Source: Polyangium jinanense (GTDB lineage: Bacteria; Myxococcota; Polyangia; Polyangiales; Polyangiaceae). From it: a stretch of DNA of 64,000 bases. Position 1 is the stretch's first letter. Each line of letters begins with the position of its first letter. The stretch is from the NCBI RefSeq assembly GCF_028435365.1, contig NZ_JAGTJJ010000024.1, positions 62,001-126,000 of the forward strand, given 5' to 3'. Made by a program: the position numbers and the translations under genes. Shown one piece after another: positions 53,057 through 62,068 of the stretch. The notes under the pieces were generated by a model that was not told the origin of the DNA, searched no databases, and saw only the letters and a list, made by a program, of their open reading frames with translations.

Positions 53057-55651
53057 TCAACGCACGCGAAGCGCTCCGCCGATGACGCGGTTCTCGTGGT
53101 TCGGGCCACGCGTCACCCGGAAACGCGTGTCTCCGGAGAAGAAGCCGAAATAGACCGTGTAGTCGCCTGGCGTGAAATTCGGCTCGAGCTCGAACACGTA
53201 ATCGTCCACGACGATGTCGTTCGGCTGCCAGAGGTTCATCGCATATTTGCCGTCGAGCGCGGTGTGATCGCCGTTGTATCGACGCTGGAAGCCGTCGATG
53301 TGCAGGAAGGCCTTCCAGCTGCCGGTGATGGGCTTCACGACCCGGTAGTGGAACCGCATGTGGTACTTCCGCTGCGGGACCACGCTGTCCACGACCGTGC
53401 CGGCGCCGTCGCGGACCTCCCAGCCGAGCACGTCGAGTTGATCCTCGAACGCGGCGTCGACGACGTGGAGCTCTGGTGGGAGCGGCTCGTCGAGCACCAG
53501 CGCGCCGAGCGGGTTTTCGTTGCGCTGGCCCCCGAGATCACTCGATACGAGCAGGATCTGGCTCGAACGCGCGTCGAGCACGGGCAGGTTCGAGCTCTTC
53601 TCCTTGCGGTGGAGCGAGTTGAGGCGCGGGAGCTCCTCGGCGCGGACGATGAGCCAGCGGCGATCCGTGCCCTCGGTGAGCCATTTGAAGGCCTCCGCGG
53701 GATCGTTGAACTGCGCGACCTCGCCGCCCTGGTGGTAGTAGGCGATCGAGCGGGCGCGCACGCCGAGCAGGGCGAGCGGCTCACCGGGCTTCTGAAGGCG
53801 CGCGTATGCGTCGAAGACCTCCTTCGGCGAGAGCTGCGCGGCGAGCGCCGGGTAGTAGCCGAACGAGAGCACGGCGCCGGCCGCGAGCGCGGCGAGGAGC
53901 ACGCCGGCGCCGCGCGGAAGGCGCGTGAGGCCGAGGGCGGCGCGGAAGCCGTCGCGAAGGGTTGCGAGCGAGATCGGGGCGATCGCGAGGACGAGCGGCA
54001 CCGCCCACCAGAGGTTCAAGCCGGCGTCGATGAAGTTGCGCGGCAGCCTCTGCACGGACGCCCAGCCGAGCCGCGTGCCGACGAAGAGCATCGCGCCGAG
54101 GCCGACGAGCGCGGCCTCCACGACGACCGCGGCGAAGAAGAGGTTGCCGTTCCAGACCGTCGTGAGCTCGCGGCTCACCTTGCGGTAGTCGTCGGCGAGG
54201 CCGGCGGCCCACTGGTCGATCGTGCCGGGTTTGTCCGCGCGCCCTTCGAACCACGCGATCGCCACGAGCGCCGCGAACGCCGCGGCGGAGACGCGCATCA
54301 GCGTGGTCGCATCGTGCTCGAAGCTCTTCGGGAACACAGGTTTGTCGACCTCGAACACGCTGAACATGCGCCCGGGATCGAGCACCATGTCGCGGTAGAG
54401 CACGAACGCGAGCAAGGCGACGCCGAGTGCGAGGGCGCGCGATGGAGGCGCGCCTCGATCGAAGTCGGCCACGGCGAGCCCCACGACGCCCGCGAGCAGC
54501 GCGACGCCGCTCCACGGGAGGAACACGACGTGCGGCGTGAGCGCGGCGTATACGGCGTACGCGACGGCGGCGCCGACGAGCAGCGCGACACGCAGGCCCA
54601 CTTCGCGCCTGCGCGCAGGCACGTCGAGCTCCACGGGCGCGCGGAACAGCCTGCCGAGGGCGAACGGCAGGAACGCGCTCCACGGGAAGAGCGCGTGACC
54701 GAGGTGCCGGATCGTCCGATCGAACGTCGCTTCCACGCTCGACTTCTTGGTCAGGGCGACCGCGAGCGCGCGCGGCAGCGGCGCGTCGGGCGAGGTGCGG
54801 AGCAGGAGCGAGATCCCGAGTCCCAGGGCCACGAGCCCGGCGATGAGCGAAAGCGCGCCGAGCGCGTGCTCGACAGTGGATCGCCCTGCGGAAAACCCTC
54901 CGAGCTCGAGCACGAGCCAGGTGAGCCCCGCGGCGAGCGCAGGCACCGCGACGCCGATCAAGAGCCCACGCGACATGTACCCAGCCGCGAGGCCGAGGGC
55001 ACCGACGAGCAGCCACACGCCCTTCACGATCCACGTGCGCGTGCCCAAAACCTCGACCTCGGCGCCTTCCTTCGTGCCTCGCGCGCGATCGAACAGCGCG
55101 CCGACGAGGCCTGCAAACGCGATCGAAAGCGAGGACATCGTGACGATGTCGCCGAGCATCGTGCGCGCCTGCATGAAGTAGAGCGGCGTCGTGGCGAGCG
55201 CGACGGCGCCGTAGAGCGCGGCCCGCTTTCCCGAGAGGCGCGCGAGTAGCTCGTGCAGCGCGACGACGCCGACGAACGCCCAGATCGCGAGCGGCAGCCT
55301 TCCCGTCCAGTCCGCGAGCCCGAAGAGCCGGAAGCCGAGCGCCATCGAGGTGAACGGCAGCTCACCCATGCGCAGATCGCTCAGCGTGGGCATCTGGTTG
55401 ATGGCATCGGGCAGCGCGAGCTTGTCCGCGTGGAAGACGTGGATCGCGATGCGGCGCGAAAGATCGGCCGCGTCGAGCTCGTACGGATCCCAGATCCCGC
55501 TCTTGCCGAGCGTCGAAAACAGCACGACGGCAGCGACCGCGAGGGCGAACGGACGGGACCACACGGCGAGGGAAGGCGCGCGGGCGGTCGCAGGGTTCGG
55601 CAGAGCGTCGCGGGTCGTACCGCCTTGGGCGCTCTCGGGGACGGCTTCCAT
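53057..55651 (-). CDS. GT39-family membrane glycosyltransferase
   Basis: 864 residues. About thirteen membrane helices. The first periplasmic loop contains GIWDPYELDAADLSRRIAIH, the acidic D-P-Y-E-x-D type motif of ArnT/GT39-like GT-C enzymes, and the next helix LPFTSMALGFRLFGLADWTG fits. The large C-terminal soluble portion (about 620-864, NDPAEAFKWLTEGTDRRWLI, KYHMRFHYRVVKPITGSWKA) is presumably periplasmic. It likely transfers a sugar from polyprenyl phosphate to a surface acceptor. Stop lies 3-60 bases from the downstream PilZ gene. Confidence 0.82.
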   Translation of the reverse strand: MEAVPESAQGGTTRDALPNPATARAPSLAVWSRPFALAVAAVVLFSTLGKSGIWDPYELDAADLSRRIAIHVFHADKLALPDAINQMPTLSDLRMGELPFTSMALGFRLFGLADWTGRLPLAIWAFVGVVALHELLARLSGKRAALYGAVALATTPLYFMQARTMLGDIVTMSSLSIAFAGLVGALFDRARGTKEGAEVEVLGTRTWIVKGVWLLVGALGLAAGYMSRGLLIGVAVPALAAGLTWLVLELGGFSAGRSTVEHALGALSLIAGLVALGLGISLLLRTSPDAPLPRALAVALTKKSSVEATFDRTIRHLGHALFPWSAFLPFALGRLFRAPVELDVPARRREVGLRVALLVGAAVAYAVYAALTPHVVFLPWSGVALLAGVVGLAVADFDRGAPPSRALALGVALLAFVLYRDMVLDPGRMFSVFEVDKPVFPKSFEHDATTLMRVSAAAFAALVAIAWFEGRADKPGTIDQWAAGLADDYRKVSRELTTVWNGNLFFAAVVVEAALVGLGAMLFVGTRLGWASVQRLPRNFIDAGLNLWWAVPLVLAIAPISLATLRDGFRAALGLTRLPRGAGVLLAALAAGAVLSFGYYPALAAQLSPKEVFDAYARLQKPGEPLALLGVRARSIAYYHQGGEVAQFNDPAEAFKWLTEGTDRRWLIVRAEELPRLNSLHRKEKSSNLPVLDARSSQILLVSSDLGGQRNENPLGALVLDEPLPPELHVVDAAFEDQLDVLGWEVRDGAGTVVDSVVPQRKYHMRFHYRVVKPITGSWKAFLHIDGFQRRYNGDHTALDGKYAMNLWQPNDIVVDDYVFELEPNFTPGDYTVYFGFFSGDTRFRVTRGPNHENRVIGGALRVR

Positions 55652-55792
55652 GGGGGGCTTCTACCGCTGCTCGGGCCGGTAGCCAAAGGCGTTTGGCGGC
55701 GCGGGCGCGGGTGCGGCGGACGGGCATCCCAACGTGGAGATCCGTCAGAAGCCGTTTGAGGCCTCCCTCGCTGTCTGCTATCGCGCCGCGCT

Positions 55793-57394
55793 GTGAAGAG
55801 CCGCAGACCCGAACCCCGCGCCGAGCGCCCTGGCCGGAAGCCCGAAACCGCGCGCGAAAAGCCGTCCGATGACGAACGAGCCGGCGCGTCCCCGCGAAAG
55901 GAGGCGCGCGGGCCGAGGCCCGAGCGCGGCCCGCGCGGAGGTCGGCCGGGCGAAGAGACGCGCGGCGCGAAGGGAAAACCGCGCGCGGACGAAGCGCGAG
56001 GGCAAGGGCCCGGCGCGGCGCGTGGAAAAGGACCCGCGAAAAAGGGGGCGCCTCCCGCGCGCGGCGGCGGCGGCAAGGGAGCACGGCCGGAGGCGCGTGG
56101 CGCGGGGGCGCGGCCGGGATCACCTGGACGCGGCGGAAGGCCTGCGACGACGGACGATCTCACACGTGGACCGCGCGGCGGCACGGGCGAGGGGCGTCGC
56201 GACAGGACGGCGCCGCGTCCACGCCCCGAGCCTCGCCCGGCGCCCGAAGCGAGCGGGCCCTCGCGGAGCGGTACGGTCGCGCTCATCGGCCGGCCGAACG
56301 TCGGCAAATCCACGCTGCTCAACGCGGCGCTTCAGCAGCCGCTCTCGATCGTGTCGAAGACACCGCAGACCACGCGCGACGCGCTGCTCGGCGTGGTCCA
56401 CCACGGATCCGCGGAGCTCGCGCTGCTCGACACGCCCGGTCTGCATCGGCCGCGCACGCAGCTCGGACGCGTGATGAACGAGGCCGCGCGGGACGCGGCG
56501 CGCCGTGCCGACGTCGTCGTCTTCGTGACGGACGTCTCGCCCCGCCCCGTGAAGCACAAGGAAGACGGCACGCCCATCGAGCCTCGGCCGCTCCTGCCGC
56601 ACCCCGGTGATCTCGTCCTGCTCGCGGATCTCGCGCCGGATCGGCCCGCGCTTCTCGTCGTGAACAAGGTCGATCTGCTCCGGGACAAACGGCACCTCTT
56701 GCCGCTGCTCGAGGCCTACGGGAAGGTGCGGAACTTCGACGCGATCGTGCCCATCTCGGCGCAACGCGAGGACGGCATCACGCTCGTGCTCGACGAGATC
56801 GCGCGCTTCTTGCCCGAGGGTCCGTTCCGCTACGGCGTCGACGACGTCACCGACAAACCCGCGCGGTACTTCGCGGCGGAGTACGTGCGCGAGCAGATCC
56901 TCCGCGCCACGCAGGACGAGGTGCCGCACGCCACGGCCGTCACGATCGATCGCTACACCGAGCCGCGGGCCCCGGGTCAGGCGGTCCAGATCGACGCCAC
57001 GATCCACGTCGAGCGTCAGGGTCAGAAGCGGATCCTCATCGGCGCGGCCGGCGCGATGATGAAGCGCATCGGCATCGCCGCGCGCGAGCGCATCGAGGAG
57101 CTCGTCGGCGGCAAGGTGGTCTTGCGCCTCTGGGTGCGCGTGACGCCGGACTGGCGCGAATCTCTGCCGCGCCTCGAGGAGCTCGGTTATGGCAAGGCGC
57201 GCGCCGGCGGGGCGGACGCGGCCGAGTACGTGATCGTTGCCGAGCGTGACACCGAAGCGGACGAGGCCGACGACGAGGACGCAGGCGACGAGGACCTCGA
57301 CGACGACGGCGAAGAGGACGAAGACCGAGACGAGGAGGACCTCGACGACGACGGCGACGACGAGGGCACGCCCGACGAGGACGAGGAGGAATGA
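55793..57394 (+). CDS. era: GTPase Era with basic N-terminal and acidic C-terminal extensions
   Basis: 533 residues from GTG 55793, about 230 more than a standard Era. Residues 1-155 are Arg/Gly/Pro-rich (RGPRPERGPRGGRPGEETRG, ARGKGPAKKGAPPARGGGGK). The GTPase core has GRPNVGKST (about 165), DTPGLH, NKVD and ISAQ. The C-terminal KH domain (AGAMMKRIGIAARERIEELV, KVVLRLWVRV) binds the 3' end of 16S rRNA. About 50 acidic residues close the protein (DDEDAGDEDLDDDGEEDEDR). Its stop overlaps der (ATGA). Acts in 30S ribosome maturation. Confidence 0.95.
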   Translation: MKSRRPEPRAERPGRKPETAREKPSDDERAGASPRKEARGPRPERGPRGGRPGEETRGAKGKPRADEARGQGPGAARGKGPAKKGAPPARGGGGKGARPEARGAGARPGSPGRGGRPATTDDLTRGPRGGTGEGRRDRTAPRPRPEPRPAPEASGPSRSGTVALIGRPNVGKSTLLNAALQQPLSIVSKTPQTTRDALLGVVHHGSAELALLDTPGLHRPRTQLGRVMNEAARDAARRADVVVFVTDVSPRPVKHKEDGTPIEPRPLLPHPGDLVLLADLAPDRPALLVVNKVDLLRDKRHLLPLLEAYGKVRNFDAIVPISAQREDGITLVLDEIARFLPEGPFRYGVDDVTDKPARYFAAEYVREQILRATQDEVPHATAVTIDRYTEPRAPGQAVQIDATIHVERQGQKRILIGAAGAMMKRIGIAARERIEELVGGKVVLRLWVRVTPDWRESLPRLEELGYGKARAGGADAAEYVIVAERDTEADEADDEDAGDEDLDDDGEEDEDRDEEDLDDDGDDEGTPDEDEEE

Positions 57395-58797
57395 CGATGC
57401 AAGAAGACCAACTCGAGCAGCCGGACGAGGGCGTGGCCCCCGCGCGGATGATGAGCGCTCCGCTGCCGATCGTTGCGATCGTCGGCCGCCCCAACGTCGG
57501 CAAGAGCACGCTGTTCAACCGCCTCGTCGGCAAAAAGACGGCGATCGTGCACGACGAGCCCGGTGTCACGCGCGACCGGCACTACAGCGACGTCACGTCG
57601 CGCGGGCGCAGGTACACGCTCGTCGACACGGGCGGCTTCGATCCGGAGAGCGACGATCCGATGCGCCAGGGGATCAAGCGCCAGATCGACGTCGCCATCT
57701 CCGAGGCCGACGTCATCGTGTGCGTGCTCGACGCGAGCCAGCCGCCGACCCCGGCCGATCACGCTGAGCTCGACCTGCTCCGCCGCGCGGGCAAACCGGT
57801 CATCTACAGCGCGAACAAGGCGGATTCGCAGCGGGCCGAGATGGAGCTCTCCGATCTCTACCGCCTCGGCGCGAAGGACATCATCCCCTTCTCCGCGCTC
57901 CACGGCCGGCGCATCGACGAGCTCGAGTCCGCGATCGCGGCCGCGCTCCCGCCTCCCCCGCCCGAGCCGGAAGAAGGCGCGGCGCCGGACGAGGCCATCC
58001 GCGTCGCCATCGTGGGCCGACCGAACGCAGGCAAATCCTCGCTCGTGAACCGCCTGCTCGGCGAGGAGCGCCTCATCGTGGACTCGCGCCCGGGCACCAC
58101 GCGTGACGCCATCGACACGCGCATCACGAAGGGCAAACACTCGTTCCTCTTCATCGACACGGCCGGCATCCGTCGCAAGGCGAAGGTCACGAAGGAGGAC
58201 AGCGTCGTCGAGGCGGTGAGCGTGCTCCACGCGATCCGCGCGATGGAGCGCGCCGAGGTCGTGGTCCTCTTGAGCGACGCGTTCGAAGGCGTGGCCGAGC
58301 AGGACGCGAAGATCCTGGGCCTCGCCGTCGATCGCGCCCGCGCCGTCGTCGTCGGCCTCAACAAGGCCGATCTGCTCGACAAGAAGTCGTTCGCGAAGGC
58401 CGAGGAGAACGCGCGGGACAAGCTCTCGTTCGTGCCGTGGGCGCCCATCGTGCCCATCAGCGCGAAGACGGGCCGCGGCGTGGGCAACCTGCTCTCCACG
58501 ATCACGCGCGTCGCAGAGGCCTTCCGCACGCGCGTGGGCACCGGCGAGCTCAACCGCTTCTTCGAGCAGGTCCTCGCGAACCGCCCGCCGCCCACGTCCG
58601 GCGGACGCGCGCCGCGGCTCTACTACGTCACGCAGGCCGAGACGTCACCGCCGCTCTTCGTGGTCATGGCGAGTGATCCCGAGAAGATCCACTTCAGCTA
58701 CCAGCGCTACGTCCAGAACCAGCTCCGCAAGAACTTCGGCTTCGAGGGCGTGCCGGTCCGCGTGAAGTACAAGGCGAGGCGCCGCCGCGGCGAGTGA
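57391..58797 (+). CDS. der: Ribosome-assembly GTPase Der (EngA)
   Basis: 468 residues. Two consecutive GTPase domains, G1 motifs GRPNVGKST (about 32) and GRPNAGKSS (about 208), with DTGGF and DTAGI for G3, NKAD and NKADLLD for G4, and a C-terminal KH-like domain (HFSYQRYVQNQLRKNFGFEG, VRVKYKARRR). A 24-residue N-terminal extension. Needed for 50S subunit assembly. Start overlaps the era stop, so both GTPases are translated from one message. Confidence 0.97.
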   Translation: MTMQEDQLEQPDEGVAPARMMSAPLPIVAIVGRPNVGKSTLFNRLVGKKTAIVHDEPGVTRDRHYSDVTSRGRRYTLVDTGGFDPESDDPMRQGIKRQIDVAISEADVIVCVLDASQPPTPADHAELDLLRRAGKPVIYSANKADSQRAEMELSDLYRLGAKDIIPFSALHGRRIDELESAIAAALPPPPPEPEEGAAPDEAIRVAIVGRPNAGKSSLVNRLLGEERLIVDSRPGTTRDAIDTRITKGKHSFLFIDTAGIRRKAKVTKEDSVVEAVSVLHAIRAMERAEVVVLLSDAFEGVAEQDAKILGLAVDRARAVVVGLNKADLLDKKSFAKAEENARDKLSFVPWAPIVPISAKTGRGVGNLLSTITRVAEAFRTRVGTGELNRFFEQVLANRPPPTSGGRAPRLYYVTQAETSPPLFVVMASDPEKIHFSYQRYVQNQLRKNFGFEGVPVRVKYKARRRRGE

Positions 58798-58803
58798 CGC
58801 CCA

Positions 58804-60615
58804 TCAATCTCCACGGTGCGAGTGTCGCCCCGACGAGGGGCGGCTCTCGTTCACCGGGATCTCGACGCGCGGCACCTCGTCGCGCACGTGCTCGGTCCCC
58901 GCATCTTTCCACACCGGCACCGAGCGGCTGAACACCTCCAGCCGCTCGATCTCCTCGTCGTCGACGAGGCACCGCAAGCCGAGCACCGCCTGGTTGATCC
59001 CCGTGAAGCCGAGCGCCTTCGCCAGCGCGCGCAGCCGGTCCTGCTCGTCTTCCTGCGGCTCCGAGGGGATCGAGATCGCCTCGCCCGACGGCGTTTCCAG
59101 GTGCCCTCGCAACGCCGAGAGCGCGCTCCGCGACGGGCCCACGATCTCGCGCGCGAGCTGCCGCGCCGCGATCCCGCCCCGCACGAGGTACTGCTCGCGC
59201 AAGAGCTGCGCGTTTGTCCGACCAACCCGCGCGATGAGCAGCGCTTGATCTTGCCAGTCGCAGATCCGCTGCAGGCTGTAGGTCGTGTTGAAGAAGATGC
59301 GCGGCGTCGGCATGAACGCGAGCGCATGCGCCGAGTCGATCCGCTCCTCCGCGAGGCGCGCCACGTCCTCGTCGTTGAGCCCATCGATGAGGCCGAGATC
59401 GCTGCCCCGGATCGGCGCCGTGTTCCCCACGCCGAGCATCGTCGCCGCCCGATCCGTCACCGCGCGTAGCACGCGCTCGCCGAGCAGCGCCACGGCCACG
59501 CCCACGATCAGCGCGCCCTTGTAGCCCTGGAACAGGTAGCCCTTCTCCGCGGTGCTCGCCGCCTCCGGGCCGTCGAGCAGCGCCACGCCGAGGAAGAGCG
59601 TCGCCACACTCACGATCAGCAGTGTCCGCGCCGCGAACGCCATCATGCGCGCGGTCGAATCGTTGCTGGCCGAACGAAACAGGATCTGCCCGAGGTTCAG
59701 CGTGAACGACACCGTGCAAGCCGCGCCCACGGAGAGCGCGATGAGATGCCGGAGCTCGTTCTCGCTCCGCGCGTACCGGACCAGGATCACCGCGCAGGCG
59801 GTGAGGATCGCCGACGCGATGAACCCGAAGATCGTCGCGTGCCGCGCCATGCGCTGCACCGACTCGCGCATGAGCTCGTTCTCGTAGGCCCACATGCGCT
59901 CGACCTTCTCGCGGAGCTCGAGCCGATCCCGTATCGCCGTGCCCGGCGCGTAGCCCACCTTCAGCCGGAAATCGCCGCGCGCGAAGCGACGCTCGACCAG
60001 CATCGCCGAGCACACCGCGAGGATCATCGGCATCGCGCAGGCCCCGAGCACGCGCAGCCGCACGATCGGCGACGTGCTCCACTCCGCGAGATCCTGGTAG
60101 GCGACGGCGAGGATCCCGCCGAGGCAAGCGAAGATGATCCACCGCACGAACGACGGCGCGATGAGCGCGAGGAACCCGAGCAGCGCGCGGAAGCGGTCCT
60201 CGCCCGCCTGCATCGACTCGGCGAAGGATGCGCCGATGAGCGTGTGCAGGAAGAACACCACGACCCCGATCGCGAGCCCCGATCCGATCTCCGCGACGTA
60301 CTGCGGGCGGTTCGGCGCGACGTACCGGAAGAACAGCACAGCGCCGGCGTAGGCCGCGATCACGAGGAGCGCGACCACGAGCGCGCCGCGAACCGCCGAT
60401 CGGGGTTCGGCCGGGCGGACCAAAGGTGAGCCCTCGACGATCCGGGGCGGCGGCGTGGCGGCGGTGCGGGCCGCCTCGGCGCTCTTGCCGGGCACGTGCC
60501 GCAGGGTCGGCGGCGACACCGGCGATTCGGCGGGGGGCGCGGGATCGGGCAAGGCAGGACCTCCGCCTGCATCGTACCTGCCCGCGCTCCCCTCCCCGGC
60601 TCGAAATCGCGTCAA
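58804..60615 (-). CDS. Polytopic membrane protein of unknown function
   Basis: About 603 residues from TTG 60615, overlapping the previous gene's stop (TTGA). A polar Pro-rich N-terminus is followed by about nine membrane helices (ALVVALLVIAAYAGAVLFFR, GLAIGVVVFFLHTLIGASFA, RWIIFACLGGILAVAYQDLA, LVERRF and further). A large C-terminal cytoplasmic part (NDEDVARLAEERIDSAHALA, TPRIFFNTTYSLQRICDWQD, GFTGINQAVLGLRCLVDDEE) looks like a DNA/protein-interacting helical domain. Not recognised. Convergent with der, 6 bases apart. Confidence 0.7.
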   Translation of the reverse strand: MTRFRAGEGSAGRYDAGGGPALPDPAPPAESPVSPPTLRHVPGKSAEAARTAATPPPRIVEGSPLVRPAEPRSAVRGALVVALLVIAAYAGAVLFFRYVAPNRPQYVAEIGSGLAIGVVVFFLHTLIGASFAESMQAGEDRFRALLGFLALIAPSFVRWIIFACLGGILAVAYQDLAEWSTSPIVRLRVLGACAMPMILAVCSAMLVERRFARGDFRLKVGYAPGTAIRDRLELREKVERMWAYENELMRESVQRMARHATIFGFIASAILTACAVILVRYARSENELRHLIALSVGAACTVSFTLNLGQILFRSASNDSTARMMAFAARTLLIVSVATLFLGVALLDGPEAASTAEKGYLFQGYKGALIVGVAVALLGERVLRAVTDRAATMLGVGNTAPIRGSDLGLIDGLNDEDVARLAEERIDSAHALAFMPTPRIFFNTTYSLQRICDWQDQALLIARVGRTNAQLLREQYLVRGGIAARQLAREIVGPSRSALSALRGHLETPSGEAISIPSEPQEDEQDRLRALAKALGFTGINQAVLGLRCLVDDEEIERLEVFSRSVPVWKDAGTEHVRDEVPRVEIPVNESRPSSGRHSHRGD

Positions 60616-60992
60616 CGCCGCATCGACGACATCGTCCGGCGCGAGCCGCGGTGCGAGAGCGTGCGGTCGTCGGGCTCGTCGATCTCGTAGATCTCGGCGT
60701 CCGGCGGCGGGCGGACGGCCTTGCCGTGCAATCCTCCGGGATGCTCGCCGCTCTCGTAGCGGGCGTCGCTCTCCTGGCTGCTGATGCCGCCCGCCTGAGC
60801 TTCGGCGATGCGCCGGATCGTGCGCTCGTCGGCTTGCTTCGGCCTCGTGCGGACCACGCGCCTTCCGGCCCCGAGACGTCCCCTTTGAACGAACCAGACC
60901 GCCGCGGCCACGGCCGAAATGAGCCCGGCCGCGCGCTGGATGCCGCGCCAGGCTCCCCGGACGCGGCGTTGCCACCTGCGAGGAATGTTCAT
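60612..60992 (-). CDS. Small membrane-associated protein of unknown function
   Basis: 126 residues from ATG 60992. A very basic start (MNIPRRWQRRVRGAWRGIQR) precedes a single hydrophobic helix (AAGLISAVAAAVWFV), then a charged C-terminal half with Tyr/Glu/Asp (DAEIYEIDEPDDRTLSH) that is probably disordered. Translationally coupled with the large membrane protein downstream. Confidence 0.6.
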   Translation of the reverse strand: MNIPRRWQRRVRGAWRGIQRAAGLISAVAAAVWFVQRGRLGAGRRVVRTRPKQADERTIRRIAEAQAGGISSQESDARYESGEHPGGLHGKAVRPPPDAEIYEIDEPDDRTLSHRGSRRTMSSMRR

Positions 60993-61120
60993 GGGTGAAA
61001 GGCTGGGGAGGCGAGTCGCGATCGTAAAGCGCTGCCGGCGCGGGCAGTGTGCGGCACGAAAAAGCACGCGGCGGGAACGAGTGGCCTCATTCCCGCCGCA
61101 ATGCCTTCTCGCGCGCTTCG

Positions 61121-61813
61121 TTACTTCTGCGTCGCCTTCCGCATCTGGCACATCAGGTCACAGACCTCGAGCGGCAAGGTCTCGCGCTTCGTCTTCTCCT
61201 TCACGACCGGATCCGTCTTCTTGGGCTCGGTCGATTTCACGTTCGTGTTCGGACCCGTCCGCTGCGTGACCTTCGTCTTCTCGGACGCGGTCGCCTCCTT
61301 CGTGGACGGCGTCGTCGCCTTCACCTCGGCAGGCGGGGCCGGCGGCGTCGCGGCGCGCTTGAGGGCCACCTCGAAATGGGGCGAGACGCGACCGCCCAGG
61401 GTCATCGGCTCGGCCTTCGGGCGCGCGCTCGCGGCGCCGATTGCCATCGCCGAGACCAGGATGGCGCCCACGGCGGCGACGGCCCACCGCCCCTTGCGGC
61501 TTTGCGTCTCGACCACCTCGGCGCGCGGCTCGGGGGCCGGGAGCGGGGCGGGCTCGGGCGCGCCGAATGGGAAGATCGGCGCGTGCGGCAGGACGGGCGT
61601 GGCCGGCTTTGGCGCCTCGGCCGTGGCTGCCAGGGCTTTCAGATCGATGATGCCGGAGTCATCGGAGCGCGCGCTCGTTTGATTCGTCGTGGGTGCGTCG
61701 TTCGAGGCCTGGGCCACGAGTGAGCTCAGCGAAAACATCACCGAGCCGTCCTCACGCGTTCCCGGGGCCCCCCTCGAGGACATCGTTGGATTGGATCGAG
61801 GAATGCTCTTCAT
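61121..61813 (-). CDS. Single-span membrane protein with N-terminal REDGSVMFSLSSL motif
   Basis: 230 residues from ATG 61813; ATG 11 codons later is possible. The N-terminus carries REDGSVMFSLSSLVAQ, a short motif that I associate with other myxobacterial proteins that start with an x-SVLFSL-x-x-L pattern. A Pro-rich cytoplasmic stretch, one membrane helix (WAVAAVGAILVSAMAIGAAS) and a Lys/Thr/Glu-rich tail with two Cys near the end (LEVCDLMCQMR) follow. Function unknown. Promoter is presumably in 61814-62068. Confidence 0.62.
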   Translation of the reverse strand: MKSIPRSNPTMSSRGAPGTREDGSVMFSLSSLVAQASNDAPTTNQTSARSDDSGIIDLKALAATAEAPKPATPVLPHAPIFPFGAPEPAPLPAPEPRAEVVETQSRKGRWAVAAVGAILVSAMAIGAASARPKAEPMTLGGRVSPHFEVALKRAATPPAPPAEVKATTPSTKEATASEKTKVTQRTGPNTNVKSTEPKKTDPVVKEKTKRETLPLEVCDLMCQMRKATQK

Positions 61814-62068
61814 GGCTCGTTTCTCGCTTTCTCCACGTTCACGGGTTCGGAGGCGCTGCCCCCGGCCCGAATGGCGACGGTCACTGCATTCGACGCACGA
61901 CTGCGATGGAAGTTTTGGTGACCAGGCAAAAGTGCACGAAGGCTGAAATCACTCCGTAGGGGACGGGGCGCGAGCGCCCGGCTTGGTCCGGGGCGGGGCT
62001 CGTGGTAGCTCTGCCGGCTCGCGTGGACGGCCGACTTTTCCGGTCGAACGCGGCCATTTCCCCCTTCG

